Shown: piece by piece, positions 58,453 through 64,000 of the stretch
Position numbering within the stretch: the first letter of the stretch is position 1
How the letters are laid out: the number at the start of each line of letters is the position of its first letter
DNA from: Sarcomyxa edulis
Taxonomy: Eukaryota; Basidiomycota; Agaricomycetes; Agaricales; Mycenaceae
Reading direction: 5' to 3'
DNA: 64,000 bases
Assembly: GCA_009761415.1 (NCBI GenBank)
Contig: QUOL01000014.1
Coordinates: 248,001 to 312,000 of the forward strand
Program-made: the position numbers and the translations under genes
The notes under the pieces: model-generated
What the model was told of the DNA's origin: nothing
What the model saw: the letters and a program-made list of their open reading frames with translations, nothing else
Database searches by the model: none

Positions 58453-60283
58453 TACATGGAAAAGAAGGCGTCAGCACAAGGATACGTTGCAAGGTGTAAA
58501 GTGACAGTGACGCAATGAATTCCAGTCTTTTCGAGATAGCATAAGATATTAATTGACTGACTTAGGCCAGAGGAAGACGTTGCTAATTTCCCGGATGCAC
58601 TGGGCAGTAGTTGGTCGTGGATAGTCCTGGTTGAGCGATGCTCTCTTAATGTCATATCTCGAGGAACAGATAGTGAGGGGTGACGGTTTACTGGATGATG
58701 GGGAGCGGTGTCAATCGCTAGGATAGGTCGTGAAGCATGGGTGACAGATAGGTGAGGTATTCCTTGCGCCATATGGTGCTGCATAGCAGGGTGTGGTGGA
58801 GGACGCTGCTGGGAACGGTATTCATTGCGGAATTTGTCGTACAAGTACTCTCTCGTGTACTTCCGAAGCGTCTGTAAAGCGATACGTAAGTTCTTTAGAA
58901 CGTTGTCGGCTGCGGCGAGAGAGGAAGAGATGAAAATAGGTACCTCCATGTGATAAAAGATGGCAGTGCGAAGAGGCAAGAAATCACTGTGGTTCGGATC
59001 TAAGACATCCAAAAAACCCCAACGATAACTTCTAATGAATTGCCCCCGTACCATTTTGGAGGTGGGTATGCCATGGTGCCCTGGAGGAGTGTAATGAAGG
59101 GTAAGTTCATGGCGAGACAAGGGCGTTCTCGGAACCCCGTCGCTGTGAGAATACACATCGGGAGAAATCAGGGCGTAAGGAAGTCGCAGAAGGGGCGAGA
59201 GGACAGGGGACGTCGGTGGTGAGGACGACGTCACGGCGCCGTTGTGAATATGTTGTGCGGAATGACCATTTGTTGTCTCGCCCTTGGGTAGCTGTTCGTC
59301 TTTGACCTGTTGATAGAGAGGGTTATCGACGTCGAAGATGCCGAAACCAATCCCAGCTTCCGCCAAGTCTCTGCGAATAGCCATCTTAACAGCTGCTAGA
59401 CGGTCATTTGAGAGAGTGTCAGCGTGAGCTATGACTGGAAGTACATTAACTCGAGCTGAAAGGCGGCGAATTGTGTTTATTTCTTCTGCGGGTAGAGTGG
59501 GGCGACATAAAGAAGGGTTGGTTGCGATCGGCGGTTCCAGTATCACACGCTCCGCCTCAAGCTGAGAGAAACTATTGGTGCGAGCTCGGGGAACGAGCGG
59601 GGCGGGCGGTCCTGGCACAGAAGGTGGTACTATCTGGTCAGGATCCAGGAAGTATATACACCTAGAAGTGAGTGTCAAATTTCGAGGAAGCCGAGCAGTG
59701 TAGACATCAATTATCACGCACAAATGAATATGTTGATCCCCGTTCTGCCATTCCTATAGAATAAATTAATATTTGAGAACGGTTGAGAGCAAGAAGATGA
59801 TGGTTAACTGACGTCGTCAATGCCCTCAGCGAATCTCGAGTCGATATGCCGGAGCATGTCTTGCACCATTCTCTCAGACGACGACGGGTCTTCAAAGTTC
59901 AAGGACGGTGTGTCGACAAGGGTAAGGGCTAGACGTTGCTGAGCTCCATGGCCCTCGATATCCACGTTAATATCGATTGCGGCCACACGAATGTGGGGAG
60001 TGTGACCGGTGGAACCATGCACAAACTTGGCTACGGAAGCTACCTGGTCTTTTGTGGCCAACGGAGAGATATCACTGGTCTCAAGTAGAAGACGAAGGAA
60101 GGACGTCTTGCCCGTTCTCTGTCCCGCCACCATGATATTTGTGGGGATTCCGCGCATTGAGTCTGATGGATCAAAGCCATTAGATGGGTGGCTTGCGAAG
60201 GGTAAACGAAGGTTATTAGCGCCTTGCAGGAGAGCTGAACGGTCATCCTCCTCGCGCTTTGCGCGGTGTTCAGCGTCGTCCAT
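57232..60283 (-). CDS. Septin-like GTPase (paralogue 1) joined in frame to a double Zn2Cys6 DNA-binding module
   Basis: The ATG at 60281-60283 gives MDDAEHRAKREEDDRSALL. The GTPase part reads NIMVAGQRTGKTSFLRLLLE (P-loop), TLVDTPSLNFEDP (DTPG changed to DTPS), NGDQHIHLCIYFLDPDQ, VLPVIAHADTLSNDRL and FIRSYRWGFLDVLDPNHSD, then a Pro/His/Ser-rich stretch. That frame has no stop before 58562, where a GTCAGT donor pairs in phase with the acceptor at 58452-58453. The join gives LRFAKQRTKKITVACNFCR. Two zinc clusters follow, CNFCRSRKLKCDGGRPACSQ and CNFCRARKTKCDGAHPACAS, separated by a low-complexity linker, ending MEDNLTTGIP at 57232. The alternative is two genes (GTPase, and a regulator starting at or near an in-frame ATG around 58649). 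No separate promoter or terminator is evident. Confidence 0.6.
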
Positions 60284-60849
60284 GAGACTGGGGACAGATG
60301 TATCACACCAGTCAACGGATAAAGCCAAAAGTTGCCCGCAGGCGAGGCGGAGGGGTTGATGATAAACACCCCAGAAAGAAGATCGCGGCGGAGCCGAGTC
60401 TCACTTGAAAACCCACCGAACCAATCGGAGTCAAGCAAGGTGCAAATGCTGCAACTGATGGAAGTCTGGTATAATTGGGAACTACATTATATTACGGTGG
60501 AATCTAGGCAAATATAAGGAAACTAGTACAGAAAATTAGAAGGAATGTAAGCAGAGAGACAGTGATGTTTGAACAAGACGAAGCAAGTTGAGCACCACAA
60601 TTTTGGATGGAGAGAATCAGAGATAGAGAGAGAGGAGAGCGTCGAAAGAGCGCATCTAAAACGTTTCTAAAAAGGACCGTAGCAACAGATACGTAACAAG
60701 AGGCCGAGTCGCGTCCCAAATGAATGTGGGCAAAAAGTCGACCGTCCGTAGATGGTAAGTACACGTTCTTGCCTTGATAGACGCGTTGTGGGCGCTTGTC
60801 GACGCGCCCGGTACCGTCGATGCTGTCGCCACCGTCGCTACCGAGTTTG
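60284..60849. other. Intergenic region
   Basis: The promoter of the GTPase/zinc-cluster gene and the 3' flank of the single-cluster regulator. A long minus-strand frame crossing it (60504-61271) is a shadow of the regulator's last exon. Confidence 0.4.
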
Positions 60850-62691
60850 TCACCGGCCATCGTCCTTCTCGTCCGGTGACCAGTCCCGTCTGCGAGTGCT
60901 CCTTCTCCTTGGTGTCCTTTCAGTCGATGGTCCAGCCTCAGAGCTCGTTTCCCGCGCGGACGTAGTGCTTCTCGCCACCGATTCCGGGACCTGAGTGAAC
61001 GGGGGTGTAGGTGGACCTCTGTGCCTGGAGTACGAAGTACTGCTGTCCATAGACGGTCGTTCCTGGAGACTTGGATCGAAACCATCCCCAGAACTCTCCC
61101 CACGGCGGTGAGGAGACGACGACTCGTAGACACGCGTCGCTGTGTTGCCTCTTTTCTTCGACCTCGATCCTTTTGGCGCTTTCCCTGGCCCGCGACGTCG
61201 GATATATACTTGGTATATACAGTCCTTGAGTTGTCGGTTATGACAATTGAAGCACTGTGGTTTGTTCCCATCGCACCGCAGTTTTCGTCCTACGCGACAA
61301 GGGTCAGCATGACGCTCGGAAGGTAAAAAAATGGAAAAATAGAGTTTCTAGCGACTGACCTCGACAAAAATTGCATGCTACTGCTGTTTTGTTGACTTTG
61401 ACCCTCTTCCGGCCTTGGCCGCCAGCTTCCTCGTATGGAGTCTCGCTCCAATGAGAAGGATCTTCTTCTGGTGGTGCCTGTGGTCGTCTTTTCAGAGGAG
61501 CCGATGGTCCTGGGGTATAATTTTCCGGGTGCAAAGGTGGTAGGTTCGCATCGATATATTGCCCTCTGTAATCATACCGTCCAGGAGGGGAGAACAGCCG
61601 GGTAGCAGAGGTATTATAATCTGGCGCAAGACTCGACGGCGGCGGCGGTAGAGAATGTTCCTGATGGCGATAATCGCCTTCACTATGTCGCCCACCGCCG
61701 CTGCCCGAACTCGCCGATCGATGATGCCCTGCATACCTGGGAGGTAGATGCGAGTGCGACGTGCTTCCATAATCTTGAGGAGCGAACTCGTACCCAGTAT
61801 TGTGATTTTCTGGGCGTCCAAATCTGTATGCCGGGTCTCTATCTGACCTATGAGAGTGCTGATTAAACTCATCTGAACCTGTTTTTTTTCCGTTGAAAAT
61901 ATTCACGGTTACAAAATTTTAGATTTTTAGATTGGGACTCGTCATCGATATAGAAATCGGAAAGAATGGGACATACGTTGGGCCGATAAATTTTGTTCAG
62001 GATAGTGATGGTGATAACTTGCCTGCGATCCCCGATCTGAGGAATAAGATCTCGAGTGGCCCTCGTATTGGAGCTCCCCGACGTCCCGCATTAACATCTC
62101 TCGACGAGATGACATCGGGGGAACGGATGGCTGAGAGATCGTAGGTCTCCGTCCCCTCGTCTCCCTCTCTTGCTGCCGATACTGCTGAGTGGAGGGACCA
62201 GCGTCTCCTTCTCTCCACGGACCGGACCGTAAACTGAGAGGCATCATGCCCATAGAGGGCGGAACCGGAGGTGGAAAAGTGTAAGTCGCATGAGAGGTGT
62301 GGGATGGTGTATAAGATGGGGGTGGAGGGATGTAAGGGATAGTGGATGTGTCGGGCAAGCCCCGAGGTAAGGAATGTTCTGATCTGCCCCATGTGCCGCT
62401 GATTTGGATATTGCTCTGAGGGGGTAAATCTTCTGGATAACTCTGATATGAGGCAGAAACGAGCCGAGGTTCTGCGAGGGGCTGAGCGTCAACGAGACGG
62501 AGACGGAATGAAGGTGAAGGTGAGTGGTGCGACAAGGTGTCTGGATTTGAATCGTCCTCGACGACTGAGGGGGTGCGATGTGGTTCCACGGATGTGTTTT
62601 GCTGAAGATGAGACTGAGGTCCCGGAACTAGAAGACGTTGCAGACTTTCTGGTAGGGAACTTCCCCTTGTCTTTTCCTTTCTTCTCTCCAT
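60850..62691 (-). CDS. Zn2Cys6 transcription factor (single cluster, Pro/Ser-rich N-terminus)
   Basis: The ATG at 62689-62691 gives MERRKEKTRGSSLPESLQRL; an in-frame ATG at 62829 would add 46 hydrophobic residues and is less likely. Exon 1 encodes a long disordered region (PYIPPPPSYTPSHTSH, PSMGMMPLSLRSG). The join at CAAC/GTATGT to GTTCAGATGAG gives SAQRSDEFNQHSHRSDRD, then RKRVKVNKTAVACNFCRGRK and LRCDGNKPQCFNCHNRQLKD completing the cluster, followed by the basic RRRGPGKAPKGSRSKKRG. The tail is Ser/Arg-rich and ends DEKDDGR at 60850. The zinc cluster lies in the middle of the protein rather than at the N-terminus. Its intron position equals that of both clusters in the neighbouring double-cluster gene. 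DNA target unknown. Confidence 0.82.
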
Positions 62692-63782
62692 TGTGAGGCT
62701 AGCGCTGTTTTTCCCGACGATTAGGACGTAGATTTGGGACGTAGCGGTGAAAGATGGCTCGAAAAATAAAAAGGACAGTGTGGTGATGGACAGCGAAGGG
62801 GAAAAGTCCCTAAAAAATGAAGGTCCCATCCGTCGTCTGGACCGGCACGAATGAATGGGATTTCAAGGAAAGGAGAAAATGAAGACCGATCGAACTGAAT
62901 TGACTGTATTGACGGAGGCCCCCATAGAGTTTACTTCCGCTGTTTGTACGCAGCCTACGTCGGAGAGAGGAGGATGATAACGTGAGGCAGCAAGCCATCT
63001 CGACATTTTGCTTCGAATTTCAATTTGAAATAAAGAATATCTACATGCTCCCGGATGGAAAGGGAGCTATCGAGAACGGAGGCAGGGCAGCAGAGCTGGT
63101 AGACGAGCCTGGTAGTACTACGCCTCCATTGCTGCTGAGCTGGCTGCTAGGAGGGACCCCCTTCATTTGGTGGTCCCCTTTTGCTTGCAGTGGTGAAACA
63201 CGATCGATATTACTTAGATCGTCCACTATATTTGGCCCCTGAGCAGAATTCGAAGCATTGCCTAATTAGTACATTCAGACCCCGCATAGCGGTACTGCAA
63301 CTCTATCCGAAGCAGAAGCCAGCAAAACGACGAAAACATGTCGAAAACATATCGAAAACACATCGTCGAACCACAAATCCACCATTCGCAAACGGCCTTG
63401 CATGGACGCACGCGGCTGCGCAAATACTTCAATTGAATCGCTGAAAAATCAATTCAATTCAGTTCTTTTTGCCCGGTATTGGCTGTACAATGACTCCGCG
63501 ATCAAATCAGTCCTTGGCCAACCACCCATCTTGCTTTTCGCCGCCTTTCGGTGCCTCTCGTACTCGGTGGTGACATTCGTGACGTTGGTGGTCCAAGTGT
63601 GTGTCCTTGGCACGCCTGGGGAATACACGAATGCGTATGTTATTTTCAGAAAACATACCGCGGCCTAGAGCGCCAGCTAACCCAAAGAGGAAATAATCCG
63701 GCATCCTCCGGGCCAATCGCAACAAGGCCGAATCAAGCGAAATCAATTCTTTTTACGGTCGAGTCAACCTCAGTCACTCGAC
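62692..63782. other. Divergent intergenic region
   Basis: This separates the minus-strand Zn2Cys6 gene from the plus-strand ILV3. Open frames on both strands carry no motif. I see no tRNA or clear repeat. Confidence 0.4.
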
Positions 63783-64000
63783 ATGAGTCTCTCCAAATCT
63801 GCTGCGAGGAGATGTCGTCTCTCAAGGCAATTCTCAACTTCAACACCATGCAAGGATACCCCCATCATCATGAACCGTTACAGCAGAATCATCACCCAGC
63901 CAAAAGACCAGGGCGCATCCCAAGTACACATTTCGGTATTACCAACGGAATTGATGTACTGACTCGACGAACAGGCAATGTTATACGACACCGAAGGCAT
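63783..64000 (+). CDS. ILV3: Dihydroxy-acid dehydratase ILV3, mitochondrial, 5' end only
   Basis: ILV3 is the Fe-S dehydratase of valine, leucine and isoleucine synthesis in mitochondria. The ATG at 63783 opens an Arg/Ser-rich presequence (MSLSKSAARRCRLSRQFSTS). The mature protein begins with MNRYSRIITQPKDQGASQ. Exon 1 ends at 63923, the intron runs to 63974, and exon 2 continues AMLYDTEG to the window edge. The motif SxxITQPK-QGASQAMLY is diagnostic for this dehydratase. The remainder of the gene lies outside the window. Confidence 0.88.

Noticed and set aside
60504..61271. 255-codon minus-strand open frame
   Set aside because: It overlaps the last exon of the Zn2Cys6 regulator in another frame. 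The regulator frame carries the cysteine pattern, whereas this one has no motif.

Overview
The window is nuclear DNA of a filamentous basidiomycete, most likely an Agaricomycete. Nearly every gene is broken by short (about 50-60 bp) GT-AG introns with CTGAC/CTAAC-like branch points. The gene set is typically fungal: THI4 suicide thiazole synthase, ARO7 chorismate mutase, ILV3, a MYND-SET protein, DUF6604 and DUF4436 proteins, Zn2Cys6 regulators and septin-like GTPases. I cannot fix the genus from sequence alone. Exon joins were made by eye from frame, splice sites and family motifs, so single-intron details may be off.

Layout. 0-19 kb: RAD50 (+), enoyl-CoA hydratase (-), an adenylation-domain enzyme fused to a ferric-reductase-like membrane module (+), an F-box-like scrap (-), a MYND-SET methyltransferase (+), a DUF4436 membrane protein (+) and a Derlin (+). 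19-28 kb: a decayed copy of a DUF6604 gene, an aldo-keto reductase (-), a protein with a degenerate nucleoside-diphosphate-kinase domain plus linear repeats (-), a hotdog thioesterase (+) and an HSL-type esterase with a coding minisatellite (-). 28-34 kb: a repeat-rich stretch with a wrecked plasma-membrane H+-ATPase copy between direct repeats, the NAS2/PSMD9 proteasome chaperone (+), and an acyl-CoA dehydrogenase (-) with two decayed copies of its own 3' end beside it.

34-54 kb: TAM41 (-), ALG6 (-), a CK1-like kinase (-), a 979-bp DNA transposon with TIRs and an 8-bp target duplication, a divergent kinase-like protein (-), the intact DUF6604 gene (-), a second CK1-like kinase (-), THI4 (-), a gene-poor stretch holding an intron-containing tRNA-Gly(GCC), and chorismate mutase (+). 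54-64 kb: a block of septin-like GTPases and Zn2Cys6 regulators, all on the minus strand, in the order septin-like 2, [septin-like 1 joined to a double Zn2Cys6 module], single-Zn2Cys6 regulator. The 5' end of ILV3 (+) runs off the right edge.

Most conserved genes are unrelated housekeeping functions (DNA repair, beta-oxidation, ER quality control and N-glycosylation, cardiolipin synthesis, thiamine, aromatic and branched-chain amino acids). The novelty lies in the architecture: an in-frame, splice-compatible septin-like/zinc-cluster fusion inside an alternating block, an adenylation/ferric-reductase fusion, a His-less NDK-like protein with repeats, and several small duplications whose decayed copies remain next to or far from their parents.
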